This document shows, piece after piece, positions 9,903 to 21,930 of a DNA stretch of 64,000 bases. The notes beneath the pieces are model-generated. The model saw only the letters and a program-made list of their open reading frames with translations, ran no database searches and had not been told where the DNA came from. The translations under genes were made by a program, and so were the position numbers. Source of the stretch: Ulota crispa (lineage: Eukaryota; Streptophyta; Bryopsida; Orthotrichales; Orthotrichaceae); NCBI GenBank assembly GCA_963920765.1, contig OY987243.1:30565060-30629059 (forward strand). Direction: 5' to 3'. The first letter of the stretch is position 1; each line of letters begins with the position of its first letter.

Positions 9903-12900
9903 TAGTTACGGGTGTTGCGGATAAGCTTCTATTTGTGTTTATCTTCAAATTGTATCTCAAAGTTTGGGGGGTAGTGCGTTATCTATCTATCGCATAAAAC
10001 GTTGGCTGTTTGTCCATCATGGGAAATTTAAGATTGTTTGATAACACCGGAAACTTCAAAATCTTTGCTCCGGAAGCGGGAGAGAGAGGAAGAGGTTTGG
10101 AAAGGGAGGTTGAGAAGTCGCTTTAAATTTGGAGGGAGAGAGGGAGGGGAAATGGGAGATAAAGGTCAGTTGAAATAGACGGCAAAGAGAGGAACAAGTA
10201 GGACAAGATAAACCACACAATCAGAGAAGAAAAGGCACATGAGGCTGCTAAAAGCGTAGCTAAGCAAGGCATAATTGTACTAACAAAATAAAACACCTAT
10301 TTGTAGCAATTTGCAACACGCTATATAGTAAGAATGAACAGAATCATTCTTTGGGCAAAATCCATGAAAGCTCATTATTTACACGTTAGGTAGCTGATTT
10401 GTTCTTGAGGATGTTCTTAAAAATGGAATTTCAAGAGGGTGGGGTATTGAGTTGAGTTATTTTGTCACAAAACACCACAATTTGCATGCGGAACAAATTC
10501 GTAGCTACCAATCTAAATTATGGGTTCAAGATTTCGTGTGGGGTGGGCTAGTGAAACTGAGATGCCATTTGGATATTCACCACGCTATGCTTGCTTTGTT
10601 ATGGATGATTGCACATTCTTTGAGAACTCGTCAAGACAAAACTGATTTTGTGCAATTGAGAGCCATCCAGTAAAGCATGGGACATAAGGAAAGGATAATC
10701 AGAAGAAAATGTTTTTACCACTATTTCGCACTACTTGTCCCCTTCGAGTCCCATGGTTTGGATTGGTTGAGAGGTTAAAAATCTGGATTTAGGATTTCCT
10801 TCTTGTATTTCAAGTCCTGGTCAGAATTCGGGGTAGTTACTGAGCTTCGCCAGCTAGTATTGTAAGGTAGCAACACCCATAAGCGTGTAACTAAGGATCT
10901 TGGAGTAGGAAAATCAATTGATGAACTTTGAAAAAAATATTGTCAAGTTCGGAAGAGGAAACCAAAAATATAGGCATCAATTCCAAAGTTTTCATTGCAA
11001 GCATTTGTTCACAAGCTTTTTCAAAGTCCAAAATCATTGAAAATGTATAGTTGTGTGTAGGAGATGTTAAAAACAACACTTAGTGAAGTCTTTGGTGTGC
11101 TCATATGCTCATAATACTAACTTGAGGAGTTCTTAAATAGTGAGATGGGGCACTCAAAACCATCACTTTGTCACCCATAACCAATTTTTTCTATATCTAT
11201 CAATCATTGACACATGATCCAACTGGTAGGCAACACCGACAGGGACACTCACAGAGAGGGGTGTCACTACTTTACATTCCTTCAATTTAACTAGTTTTTG
11301 CAAGTGCATATGTAAAGTAGTGTGTATAATTATAACTTGTATGTCTTGCCCACACTTGGCACCATTTCTCTTAAATTTTGATAATTTATCACCCTCCCTT
11401 TTCTTACCTTTCCTCTCCCCTCTTTTGATAAAGAATTTAGAGTTTCTAGTATCTATAATAATTTTGAATTTCCCATGGCAAATAGACAACCCACACTTTA
11501 TAACATAAAGTAGTTTTTCTTAAATTTTAGTCCATTTTTATTACTTGCAGTTTCAAAGTTTACCTACTTTTTTTTCTTTTCCATTTCTACCATCCAATGG
11601 TGCACTAACTGTTGGTTCTTCCTAAACACTGGTGATGATTCCCTTCAAAATGACATTTCATCCTATATTCCACTTCATCCACTTTATTAGTCTAGTTGAA
11701 ACTTCACAATCTAGTTTCATAAAGAGCTAAAAGTAGGGACTTCTACATTCACAATGGGTTCCAAGTTTGAAATCCTAATTTGCCTAAGCATGTTTACATG
11801 ATAACACTTTCTCAATGATTTGGCACCAACATAGTGAGAGTTTGATGAAGAATTGGGTACAATAAAACTTGAAACCACTCTAGGAAGTCAAGCTCCAACA
11901 GTTTTTTTGCTTAAAACTTTTAGGCTTTTGTTTTTGATATTTAGAAAGCATTGTTGAATTAAGACTTGCGAGGTTTGGATTTGGATATGATGTAGAGTGC
12001 TCCTTCCATAGGAGCAAAGTTTGGAGCCAAGAAGGTAGGGTTTTGCTCCAAATTTAAAGCAAATCTTAGCAATTAATTTACATAAAATGTTAAAGAGTTT
12101 TGTTGTGGTTCTGTCTAGCCTATTACAATGTAAAAAAGTTTGAATCTAGCATTGAAATATAACTTGTAGAGTTGAAGTGTGGAACTTGAAACATTAGATG
12201 AATCCTTAATCAATGTGAGCTCAATCCACTTATAATAAGCCAAAATGTGCGCAATTTGATTATTAAAAATAAGTTCGGAATTGTTCAAAACCATAAGTAG
12301 ACTAGGCATCTTCATCAAGGTTATTGAAAACAACTTTTCTACATGTGTACTTTCTACATGCTCATAGATTTCACAATGTAGAAAGTATTAATCTTCCTTA
12401 TTTTTAGAAGTTATCCAAATTTCTCCTTTCTTATAATCAATGGCAAAGTATCATAGCTAAAAACTTGTACAAAATATATATATGCAGAGAATCATCTCTA
12501 TTCATGTACAAACATTTGCCTTCAGGAAACAAATGAATATGCTAGTATGCAATAAACTTAAGATTATTGCATGGTCTATTATTTTATTTGAATCTTGTTA
12601 GAATCATCCAAATTCACTATTATATTACTATTCGTAAAACCCGTAATTGCTTCTCAAAAGCTCCCGTATTGAGGGAGGTTATCACTTACTACCACAGGCT
12701 AAAACATCATGATAACCCAATCTCTTTTTTCAAGAAATGTGGCAATAGGGTTATAAGAAAACTTGTTTCCAAAACCATGACCTCTTTGTGACTTTTGGAC
12801 TTTTGGTTAGACAAAGAAAAATAAAGAATCTTGAAGAAAAGCTCGAGGTGGCTGAACTAAATGTTTTGAAAAAATAATGATTATTTGGCTGTAGACCCGA

Positions 12901-13035
12901 AGCAAGGAGGGGGCTTTGCATTTATGTCCAAAGAAATTTTGAGCTTCATTAGCAAAGATTCAGCATTTCTCATTCTCAATTTTGAAATTTTAGCTGATTG
13001 TGCTTCTTCTTTTTTTGTCATGTTTTTGTAAGTCA
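9903..13035. other. Intergenic DNA without recognised features
   Basis: I see short open frames only, none with a recognisable domain. A purine-rich stretch (10,080-10,160) is the only compositional oddity. Confidence 0.45.
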
Positions 13036-13316
13036 CATAACATTCAGTAGCAGTAAGCACGCATGCCCTTCCTCCAACTGAAGAGTGTGGAATATTTCAC
13101 ACCCATTAGTAGCTAAGAGGACACATGTCAATATTTGTCAGACAGTTTATGAAAGAGAGGTTCAGTTTAGTGCACATACGTTGATGTGGGGCCAGCCATG
13201 TCAGAAAAATTATTTATTATTTTTATTATTATTATTATTTTTTGTCAGTATGAAGTTCGTGGATGATACCTAAAGAGAGGGAAAGGCAACCTCTCTTCAA
13301 GCTACTGAATGTTATG
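13036..13316 (-). mobile_element. ATAACATTCAG-tipped MITE (copy B, no nested insertion)
   Basis: CATAACATTCAGTAGC at 13036-13051 is exactly inverted at 13301-13316. The 281-bp interior carries an (ATT)n tract and the shared GAGAGG...CCTCTC hairpin. This copy shows the uninterrupted CATAACATTCAG site that holds the Harbinger MITE in the copies at 2.4 and 6.4 kb. Confidence 0.7.
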
Positions 13317-13765
13317 CAGACATACTTTTGGTAAGTCATACATATTGGAATATTTGTATTTTGATACAAGTTTGTGAACAACAATTCAACGGCCAAGAGT
13401 AAAGGAAGCACACACAAAACAAGATAGTTCCAAAATGTTGCTTTCAAATGTTTAGGCCCGGTTCAAACTAGCGACAAAATTTCTCAAACATGATTAGTTG
13501 AAATTTGGCTTTTCTCCGCTATTGGGTTTAGACTACGAGTTTATCCGATACTTTTACATCCATGTTCACCAACCAATATAGTCACGCCAGCGGTCAAGAC
13601 AGTGAAATTTTGGAGCCTCCTCCAAGGGTGGTACCAAACTTGTCTGACAAAAGCACACTCTTGGATGACACATGATTACACAGAAACTTTTTTGGAGGCC
13701 GAACCACCGGTAGGGGTGCCAGTTTTGCCACTTTGTTTGGCTGTTCATCTAAACTGGGCCTCAGT

Positions 13766-14494
13766 ACCCTTAAAGGATGGGCCTACAACCATGGATTTTC
13801 TATGGAATTGCGATCATCTTCTAGGAGTTATTTTGGTAATGTAATTAATGTCAAAATTCAATATTATAATTTTAGTAAAAGAAGGTATGTGCATACTACA
13901 TGTATATAAATTGTTCATAAATTTTGGAGAAAGTTTGAAATTATTGTAATTATTTGAAGCAAATGCTAAATAATTTCATATTAATTATAAGGTGTATTCC
14001 ATTATGCCAATTCTTTTATCATGGATGTGAGTCATGATGAAGATCATCATGATGGAATTTTTCTTTGCATGCTAGTAAAATTAGAAAAAGTAACCATTCC
14101 ATGATAATAGGTACTCAACTTGTGATAGTAATAAAAATTTCAAAACTTAAAATTTTTCAAAATCTTAAAGTACAAGGAAAAACTATATTTGGTAAACTTT
14201 CTAATGCTAGTTATGCTCAAACTAAAAACACATGATTTGAATAACTCATATTGAGTTTTGGTAAAAAGATACTCAAAATTCAAAATACACTACATTGTGG
14301 TGTATCTTTACTACTCAATTGGCAAGTGGGACCCTTTTGTGAACATTGTGCATGCAAAAGCTATCTAAATTATCTACATGCTCTAGATTGCATTCTTTCA
14401 TATCCCAACGGAATCTTGAATGAAAAACAGTGTTGTACCATTGTCAGAGCACTTTTCAATCATCCAAGAGCCGACTTCAACGTTTAAGGGTTAA
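13766..14494. mobile_element. Possible TTAA/CCC element, poorly kept
   Basis: ACCCTTAAAGGATGG at the left and CGTTTAAGGGTTAA at the right resemble the family's inverted ends. The left TTAA is not preserved and the interior matches nothing else in the window. Confidence 0.25.
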
Positions 14495-15440
14495 GGATAT
14501 GTAATAACAATGAGTAGTTTCCTACAAAATATTTTAGCACTTCAAAGCAAAGATACAAGAAACTACATATTAACAAATGTGGTTACTGAGCTTGGGTATT
14601 GAAGTCCTTTATAATGAAAGTGATTGGTAATCTATACCTTAAATTAGGCTGTTTGGGTGTTTGGATGTTTGTCACATTGAGATCTCCTGGACTGTATGTT
14701 CCCCCACTGTGTGTTCCCTCACTGCGTGCTTGGTACTGTCGGAAAGCTCTCGGCAAGGAGGGGTGCACCAGCTTGGTTTGGTGGCATTTGGGCATATGAT
14801 GAGAAAAGTTATTAAATTTCAAAATTTGTTGTGGATTAAAATTTTGGGAAACTACTTATTGGCCAAAGACAATTCTATGTAAAAATAAAGTAGAGTACAA
14901 GTTTAACTAAAGTGAAGTACAAGTTTAACCACGAGTGGCATGAGGGACGTGGGGGGTGAAAATTGGGCCAATGGTAGAGGGCCACAGTAGTTATATTGAT
15001 GGAGCTCCAAATAGGTATTACTATCTCTAAAAACTCTTAACCCATACTCTAGTAAATAACACATATCATTAGTGGTTCTTCAACTATTCTCATTTTTGTA
15101 TGTTCACATCAGTTTACCACTTACATTTCTTATCAATAGGGATTTCAAACATAAAATCTGGCCTTTGAATTTCTCACCTCATAGGATCTCCACTCACTCG
15201 TGAATTGTTTTCAATCCCTTGCATGTGCAAAGTCTGAGACATCCGTGACTTTGCGGAAGTTTCTACGAAAGAAGGTTTGGGGTTTGAAGAACTAGATGAA
15301 TGAGCCCCATGAAGCCATGAAAGTGAGTTTCTGAAGTTCACTCCTCAAGTGAGTTAGGAGTGAAGTCCCAAGGTGAGTCACCTTGCGGTACACTAGTGAA
15401 TTCACAGAGGTGAATCGCGACGTGAGTCACTTGAAAAAGT
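14495..15440. other. Intergenic DNA with clustered GTGAGTCAC-like motifs
   Basis: No gene is seen. Between about 15,320 and 15,435 short GTGAGTT/GTGAGTCAC/GGTGAATC motifs recur, a possible degenerate repeat. Confidence 0.35.
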
Positions 15441-16355
15441 TTAATCCTTTAAGGACCATGCAACCATATTTTGGTCGCTAGGAGTGGTTTCTGGCTTGTA
15501 GGTTGAAATCGCTCAATAATTTGGAATTTGGTTTTGAAGAATGCATGTGATCACAAGAATCTTGCATCTATCTAAAAAAATAACAATGTAATCGCGTATG
15601 TGAGTTGACAAATAATGGTGCTCATACAGCATGGTTTCAAAATACGTATCCATTTTTTGTCAAAGATGGATCAAAGCAACAACACAATACATCAAGTATG
15701 CAAGAAAAATGTCAAATTTCAATTGCACAATTCTAAAAAAATTCCAAATTGCTTAAGAAATATACTTGTATTGTTTTCCTATATGGTAGTAGTATAATTG
15801 TAGTATTTGAAAATCTACTAAAATGGTGTTATCATTTTGGCTTTAAAATTTGTCATCCTATATTTAAGGCCAATTTTTGATTGTTTTCACCAATTGGATT
15901 TTCTAAAATAATCATCAAATTTCTTGTAGAACCGTTTTAGGGTAGCAAAGAAAGTGGGGTTTTTGACCCTTTTTGTCCACTTAGCTACACCTTTTGATTG
16001 CTATTTTTGTCTATTTTGTGTGAAACCAGTCTTGTTGGAAAGGTGGGAAACCCTGCTTTCTAAAAATGTAAAGCTCTTTTCAATCAAAGCTTGCATGAAG
16101 CGTTAACATTCAAAACCACACAAGCATGAAACACTATAGATTTTCCGCATACAGCTCACTCAATCATTAAAATGTTTCACCTCCAACGGTAGATCTAGCT
16201 AAAATTTTGGTGCTTTATAGTAAACAAGGTGTACTTCCCATTTGTATGGTTGGATTACTAAAAGTGGGTCCATATTTGAGTCAATTGCACATCTAAACTT
16301 ACATCCCTTATTTTTAGAGGATTTTGTGAAAATAGGTGTGGTCCTTAAGGGTTAA
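15441..16355 (+). mobile_element. TTAA/CCC element family A, copy 2 (complete)
   Basis: The 915-bp copy runs from TTAATCCTTTAAGGACCA to GTGGTCCTTAAGGGTTAA, with TTAA at both limits and inverted ends of about 17 bp. It aligns along its length with 49,045-49,950 and, reversed, with 8,780-9,663. It is non-coding and presumably moved by a piggyBac-like transposase encoded elsewhere. Confidence 0.7.
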
Positions 16356-17287
16356 GTTTGAAGCCCCCTAATTAACCTGTCTTACACATGCTCACAACGC
16401 TTACATTTCTTGCCCACAGCCGATTTTAGTTCATCTTTAACCCTTAAAGGACCAAAGAGGCCAATATGGCCAAAGGGGGTGCTTGGAGGTGTGAAAGCAT
16501 ACAAGAGAGGCATTTTTTTCTCAAATTTTGATCTGCCACTCAAGTCCAAATGGAGTTGGTAGTTCAACAAAAAAATATGATCGGCTTGTTGTTCCTTGAT
16601 GCGCCTCCTTCGCTCTAGATTCTACATGGAATATGGAAAATATTCTATTTTTTCAACAATTAGGAGAAGAATGTCTTTGGGCAAATGAAGGGAGCGGCTT
16701 AGAGAGCAGATGTGATGGGTGCTCTTGTGCTTGTATTGTACAAGGGAGAAGTTTGGTGATGTGTCACTTTTTTTTTCTTGATTTGGGCAAGATTTTTATA
16801 GCTCTAAAGTAAGGAGCTAGTACTACTTTGAGTGACCAAATCTTTTGGAGATTTTTTCCATTTGTGGAGTTTTTTTTTCCATCAAGTATAGCAGGACATA
16901 ATCTCATGAGATTAGTCATTAGGTAAATTTTTTTTTTGAGAAAATATTACAGGAAAGTCCAAAATCCATATTTTGAATTGTTGCCCAAATAAGAAAACAT
17001 GAGATTCTCAACAATGGGGATTTTGCAGATTTACTTCAATTTGAAATCAAGTTGGTTTGAAACATTTGATTTATAGTTGGGTATAGAATGACCGGTTTGG
17101 ATTAAGTGATTACTTGTTGAACTCTCCAAAAACTAGGGGAATGTGTTGAAGGTTTCATGTTGGAATTATGCTGAATTTTCTTAGCAAGATGCTTAGAAGT
17201 TAAGTTAATTCACATTGCAACATTTGAACGTTCAGACCCAAATAGTCCACCATCAAGACTTGGTGAACACTGCAATGTGTATCATTA
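16356..17287. other. Intergenic DNA with one solo TTAACCC terminus
   Basis: TTAACCCTTAAAGGACCAAAG at about 16,438 looks like a family terminus without a partner end. The rest is AT-rich and unassigned. Confidence 0.4.
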
Positions 17288-17619
17288 GGGGGTTTCATAT
17301 ATGCCGTTCACAAGCAATTTTGTTCACGTGAATGAAATTGGTGAACAAGTTAGTCAAGCCACTATTCATGTCCTTGCAATCACCCATTCAAATATCCGAA
17401 TTGTAGTGAACTACTCACCACCCTTTCAATTTTACCCGCAATCACCAATCCTATATAGATCCCTTGAACACCATCGTTGCTTCTAATCTAGAACCCTTCG
17501 TCTCCACAATTGTCCGCTTCTAGTCAAGATCTCTTCAGCTCCACCATTGTCGCTTCTCGCGCGTTGCAATTCCTTGAATAACCTTGACCTGGCAATCAAC
17601 TATGCATCCAAAATGTATA

Positions 17620-18634
17620 GAGGCGCGGAGCGCGAGAGCCGGAGGCGCGAGAGCCACAGGCGTGAGAGCCAAAGGCATGGAGCGCGAGAGCCACAGGCGT
17701 GAGAGCCAAAGGCATGGAGCGCGAGAGCCAGAGGCACGCGGAGCGCAAGAGCCAGAGGCACGGAGCGCAAGAGCCAGAGGCACGGAGCGCAAGAGCCAGA
17801 GGCACGGAGCGCAAGAGCTAGAGGCGAGACTGAGGCGCGGAGCGCGAGAGCCAGAGGCACGCAAAGTGCAAGAGCCAGAGGCATGGAGCGCAAGAGCCAG
17901 AGGCAAGCAACAACACAAACAAGAACACTCATGCGGGAGCGTCAAGAACACAAGCGGAGGAGCTAACGGGAGAGGCAAGGAGGGAGAGACTGAGGCGCGG
18001 AGCGCGAGAGCCAGAGGCGCCAGAGCCAGAGGCGCCAGAGCCAGAGGCGCGAGAGCCAGAGGCGCGAGAGCCAGAGGCGCGAGAGCCAGAGGCGCGAGAG
18101 CCAGAGGCGCGAGAGCCAGAGGCGCGAGAGCCAGAGGCGCGAGAGCCAGAGGCGCGAGAGCCAGAGGCGCGAGAGCCAGAGGCGCGAGAGCCAGAGGCGC
18201 GAGAGCCAGAGGCGCGAGAGCCAGAGGCGCGAGAGCCAGAGGCGCGAGAGCCAGAGGCGCGAGAGCCAGAGGCGCGAGAGCCAGAGGCGCGAGAGCCAGA
18301 GGCGCGAGAGCCAGAGGCGCGAGAGCCAGAGGCGCGAGAGCCAGAGGCGCGAGAGCCAGAGGCGCGAGAGCCAGAGGCGCGAGAGCCAGAGGCGCGGAGC
18401 GCGAGAGCCAGAGGCGCGGAGCGCGAGAGCCAGAGGCGCGGAGCGCGAGAGCCAGAGGCGCGGAGCGCGAGAGCCAGAGGCGCGGAGCGCGAGAGCCAGA
18501 GGCGCGGAGCGCGAGAGCCAGAGGCGCGGAGCGCGAGAGCCAGAGGCGCGGAGCGCGAGAGCCAGAGGCGCGGAGCGCGAGAGCCAGAGGCGCGGAGCAC
18601 GAGAGCCAGAGGCGCGGAGCGCGAGAGCCAGAGG
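17620..18634. repeat. GC-rich minisatellite, 15-bp and 22-bp units
   Basis: About 26 near-identical copies of the 15-mer GGCGCGAGAGCCAGA fill 18,002-18,391. About eleven copies of a 22-mer (the 15-mer plus GGAGCGC) follow to 18,634, and diverged mixed units occupy 17,620-17,906. Because the 15-mer is a multiple of three and lacks stops, frames of 240-400 codons stay open on both strands (Arg-Gly-Ala on plus, Leu-Ala-Pro on minus). They reflect repetition, not a gene. Confidence 0.9.
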
Positions 18635-18722
18635 CGAGCAACAACACAAACAAGAGCACTCATGCGAGAGCGTCAAGAACACAAGCGGAGGAGCTATCGG
18701 GAGAGGCGAGGAGGGAGAGACT
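17907..18722 (+). repeat. About 86-bp direct repeat bracketing the main array
   Basis: A non-repetitive module with ACAAACAAGAACACTCATGC, then GCGTCAAGAACACAAGCGG and GGAGGGAGAGACT occurs at 17,907-17,995 and again at 18,636-18,722. Differences are few, so the array and its flank were duplicated as one block of about 729 bp. Confidence 0.8.
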
Positions 18723-19312
18723 TTCACGTATTTCACACGTGAACGACCCCATGAGGACCTCATGGGAAGTCACAAAAGTGACTTCGCGTTCATCGTGAGC
18801 GAAAACTCATTCACTACCATTCGTTCACCGTTTTTTTGAGATACATGAAACCCCCTAATTACCACTATCCGAATCATCAATGAGATAAACCAATCCAACT
18901 ATTCGTTTCAGCTTCCCTTTTCCAAGCCAAGGCAAAAAGGGCTTGCATATCAAACAGAATTTAATTCGGACAATACGGTTTTCAGATCAAAATAGACATT
19001 CCAATGCAATGACATATTATCCACAGCCGAAAAAAGAAAGGCTTGGGTCGACAACCAACTGTGCTGCTTCGGACAAATCACATGCATAACTCTCGAACGA
19101 CATACACCACATTCCACAGCATCGACAGTCATACTCTAAGCAGAAACGAGGGCGGCAACCACTACAACAGAGTTAAAATATTTGAACACGATCGAGCATA
19201 TCAAAACATTCAACTCCAGTATATAGTAAAACGAAGTAAGACATACCATACTCGAACATACACTAGAAAAACAGCACAATACAACGAGTTCGCGGCGAAA
19301 CATAGTCAACTT

Positions 19313-19318
19313 TTTATT
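19313..19318 (-). promoter_or_regulatory. Candidate poly(A) signal of the glycine-rich protein gene
   Basis: AATAAA on the minus strand about 580 bp past the stop codon, close to where base composition falls back to AT-rich. Tentative. Confidence 0.25.
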
Positions 19319-19896
19319 CACGTTCACAAAATCCAAGTATCCAAGAAACACGTTTCACAGAACTCAGTACCGAGAGAGCCCGCACTGGCCTCCAGAATGC
19401 CTTCACGACGCGTCGCACCACGACCGCGCCAGGCTCATTCCGAACCGCCAGGCGACCAGACCATGAGAGCCAAACACATATTAAGCTCCATACAAAAGAG
19501 AGTATCAGAGTACCACGGGTGGTTATCCTACTTCAGGAACAGTGAAGGACGATCCCAGCTCTGTACTGCAGAAGAGCACATTCAATCAAAACAAGAACAA
19601 GAACGGTAACAAAGAACTATAAAAGCGTCGCCACTGTCGCGGCCTTCTGGCGGGTCTTCTTCGCAGAGACTCCCAGCAGTGGCTCCAAAAACGGTCAAAT
19701 CTCGAGTGGCTTTTTTTTTTCAGTGAACAGTTGCATCTCTCCCGGCCCGAACAGTATCATCCTTCAGTGTCTTCCCCTTCAGCAACCCCCTTGTAGTACA
19801 TCGTTTCACCAAACCCGGCACCCGAGCAGAAGCGCCTTCCGCCCAGGCCCCGGGGTACTTTTCAAACCACCAGAGGCTCAACCACCTTCAGCGGCT

Positions 19897-20442
19897 CTAG
19901 TAGTCGCTCTGACGGTCGTTCCTCCAGCTGCCAGAGCCGGAGCTCCCACGACCACCTCCGCCATAGCCGCCACCACCACCGCTGCTTCCATAGCCGCCGC
20001 CGCCTCCACGGCCTCCGCCATAACCACCACCGCCGCCGCCGCTCTCGCGATCGTAAGAACGACCGCCGCCACCTCCGCCGTAGCCACCACCACCGCCACC
20101 GTAGCCACCACCACCACCGCCGTAGCCGCCACCTCCTCCGCTGCGGTAACCACCGCCGCCGCCGCTGTTACCACCACCTCCGCCTCCTCCACGGGACTGA
20201 GCCTGGTTCACGGTGATGTTACGCCCGTCCAGCTCCTTTCCGTTCATCTCCTTAATAGCCTCGTTCATGGCGCCCTCGTCGGCGAAGGTCACGAAGCCGA
20301 AACCACGAGACCTGCCGGTATCGCGGTCAGTGATCACCTTGCTCTGAAAAACGTCGCCGAAAGGCCGGAAGGCTTCCTCCAAACTGCTATCCGTCGTGGC
20401 CCAGGCCAACCCTCCGACGAAGCACCTGAATTCTTCTCCCAT
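19897..20442 (-). CDS. Glycine-rich RNA-binding protein (RRM plus Gly-rich tail)
   Basis: A 181-residue protein of the plant class IV GRP type (GRP7/GRP8-like). An N-terminal RRM spans about residues 6-80, with RNP2 CFVGGL at 7-12 and RNP1 RGFGFVTF at 46-53. Residues 85-181 are a glycine tail of YGGGGG-type repeats with a few Arg and Ser. The family binds single-stranded RNA and acts as nuclear-cytoplasmic RNA chaperones in splicing, cold and stress responses. The start ATG is the first in frame and gives the usual MGEEFRCFVGGLAW beginning. The frame is uninterrupted, whereas many plant relatives have an intron in the RRM. GC content is much higher than in the surrounding DNA, consistent with a real, conserved gene. 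The complementary long alanine-rich frames are shadows. Confidence 0.9.
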   Translation of the reverse strand: MGEEFRCFVGGLAWATTDSSLEEAFRPFGDVFQSKVITDRDTGRSRGFGFVTFADEGAMNEAIKEMNGKELDGRNITVNQAQSRGGGGGGGNSGGGGGYRSGGGGGYGGGGGGYGGGGGGYGGGGGGRSYDRESGGGGGGYGGGRGGGGGYGSSGGGGGYGGGGRGSSGSGSWRNDRQSDY

Positions 20443-20599
20443 GTTGCGGAGAAGTGACTCAGAACCAAGAAAAGTAACCTAGAGGTGCAGGGGATCCCCG
20501 GACGACCTCTGAAACCAACAGCAAAGAACAGGAACGGAAGAAAAAAACGAGCACTGAGGATTTCTCTGCATCGACGAGTTTATGAGGGAGGCGGGCTTC

Positions 20600-20608
20600 A
20601 AACCCTAA
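20600..20608 (+). promoter_or_regulatory. Telo-box (AAACCCTAA) in the 5' region of the GRP gene
   Basis: AAACCCTAA lies about 160 bp upstream of the start codon, in the probable 5' leader. Telo-boxes are common near the start of plant genes for RNA and translation machinery. On the gene's strand it reads TTAGGGTTT. Confidence 0.5.
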
Positions 20609-20739
20609 CAGCAGATGACTGCTGGTCAGAGCGGTTATCCTGGTCGGATGCTCCAGCGACCGCTGGTCGGGAAGTTAGATTCGACTGACGCGGCAGACCA
20701 TTCCTGGCCCTCGGATGAGGTTTATTCGAAGGCGGGAGA

Positions 20740-20748
20740 TATATTTAT
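20740..20748 (-). promoter_or_regulatory. TATA-like site of the GRP gene
   Basis: On the minus strand the sequence reads ATAAATATA followed by CTCCCGCC, about 300 bp before the ATG. It would place transcription start near 20,710 and give a leader of about 270 bases. Confidence 0.35.
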
Positions 20749-20869
20749 GAGGGCATGGACAAATGCTAGAGTAGGGATCCTGAACTTCTGATTTGTTCGG
20801 GAACACTAGAGCGGGTCTGTCGGGAAGCAGGTCGATAAAGTATGTTGGATTTTGTTACTTGGATATGCA

Positions 20870-20968
20870 ACGGTATCGTCCTAGTACATCCCCGGTATCG
20901 ACCTCGTTACTCCCTGGTATATCCATGGTATTGACATAGTATCTACCAGGTATCGCCCTCGTTACGTT
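20870..20968. repeat. Degenerate repeats of GGTATCGNCCTCGTTAC
   Basis: Four to five spaced variants (GGTATCGTCCTAGTAC, GGTATCGACCTCGTTAC, GGTATTGACATAGTA, GGTATCGCCCTCGTTAC) occur between the GRP promoter and the NUPT. Confidence 0.5.
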
Positions 20969-21170
20969 TGCGCCGAGGATGCGCTCATTGGCTCACCGTG
21001 TTTATTCTCGGTTCTTCTAGAAAGTAGGTGTGAGGTCTCCCAGATATTCTGTGCATGTGACAAAAGGACAGGCTCAACATTATTCACCGGGGCTGTCACT
21101 AGAATCCAAAACTTAAAATATTTTCCAAGAGCACTGTCCCAAACAGTGTCCGGGGAGATTTTGGGCTTCC

Positions 21171-21195
21171 TAAGGTAGGAGGTTCTAAAATGGGG
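21171..21195 (+). mobile_element. Solo AGGTAG foldback terminus
   Basis: TAAGGTAGGAGGTTCTAAAA matches the tips of the foldbacks at 7.5 and 7.9 kb and the terminus at the window's right edge. The partner end is not found before the plastid block. Confidence 0.4.
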
Positions 21196-21518
21196 CATGT
21201 TCTAAAATCGTGCACCTCCTCAAATGTATTCAAGACCAGGTCATATAGGTCAAAACATGCGTTCAAAACTGATGTTTTGAAAACACAGAAAGCAGAGGGA
21301 GCGGAGTTACTCGTTTCAATAGAAGCAGATTCTTGACTTTTAAAAGGTTCACTTTTTTGGTTTGTTCAAAACTGTCAATTCTGAGAATTCACAAACCAAA
21401 ATCTCAAACCTCCTGTCCTAAAATCTAAAAATAAAAAAATTAATTATAGTTATTTAACAGCTTGGGGTTTTCAAACCAATGCACCTTTTGGAGATATTAA
21501 AAAAAAGTCTTCTTTTTG

Positions 21519-21590
21519 GTTTACTAATCGATTACGATAAATTGGATCAGATTTTCTTGCTTTTTTTTCTACGGAACTGCGACGTGACAT
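21519..21590 (-). pseudogene. rps7: rps7 5' fragment
   Basis: [20 protein letters not shown] matches the N-terminus of plastid ribosomal protein S7 and breaks off after RLVN. It is read in frame with the rpl33 piece upstream, forming a 94-codon chimaeric frame. Confidence 0.8.
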
Positions 21591-21607
21591 AATACTTAAA
21601 AATAATC

Positions 21608-21719
21608 GACAATTTTTTTGAGTAGTGTATCTAGAAACACCTATTTTTTTTTCATTATTTTGAGCACAATTAACACATTCCAAAGTAATTGTTACTCTTA
21701 CATCTTTATTTTTAGCCAT
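21608..21719 (-). pseudogene. rpl33: rpl33 5' fragment, copy 1
   Basis: [20 protein letters not shown] is the start of plastid L33. About 36 codons remain. A second copy lies at 31,945-32,058. Confidence 0.85.
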
Positions 21720-21930
21720 AATACAAGCATGGTCATATATGATGCTCCTTTTCATTTATTATAAAAAAAATAGCTAAAAAAAATTAACAAATTTTTAATT
21801 TACGAATATTTAATTTATTTTCTGTCCGAAAGTTTTTTATTTAAAAGCGATTTTTAAAAAAAAAAATTTGATTTAACAAAATTAGTGTCAATCAAATTTA
21901 AATTTTTTTTTATTTTAAGTTTTTTTTTCT

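Larger units (their letters stand above)
17288..18855. mobile_element. TIR element enclosing a minisatellite
   Basis: GGGGGTTTCATATAT at the left faces ATACATGAAACCCCC at the right: a 15-bp inverted repeat with one mismatch, extending into TTA/TAA on the outside, compatible with a TA target duplication. Subterminal GTTCAC/GTGAAC motifs recur inside both ends. The middle is occupied by the GC-rich array. No transposase is present. Confidence 0.5.

Noticed and set aside
13455-13765. Possible element with GGCCCGGTT/AACTGGGCC ends
   Set aside because: The inverted match is short and imperfect and no target duplication is visible.
17535-18798. Long open frames of 240-404 codons on both strands
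   Set aside because: They come from the 15/22-bp minisatellite, whose units lack stops in several frames; composition is pure repeat.
19043-19609. 188-codon plus-strand frame beside the GRP gene
   Set aside because: It overlaps the probable 3' region of the GRP transcript on the opposite strand, has no known domain, and is best explained by high GC.
19723-20457. 244-codon alanine/threonine-rich plus-strand frame
   Set aside because: Exact antisense of the glycine-rich coding region; a shadow.
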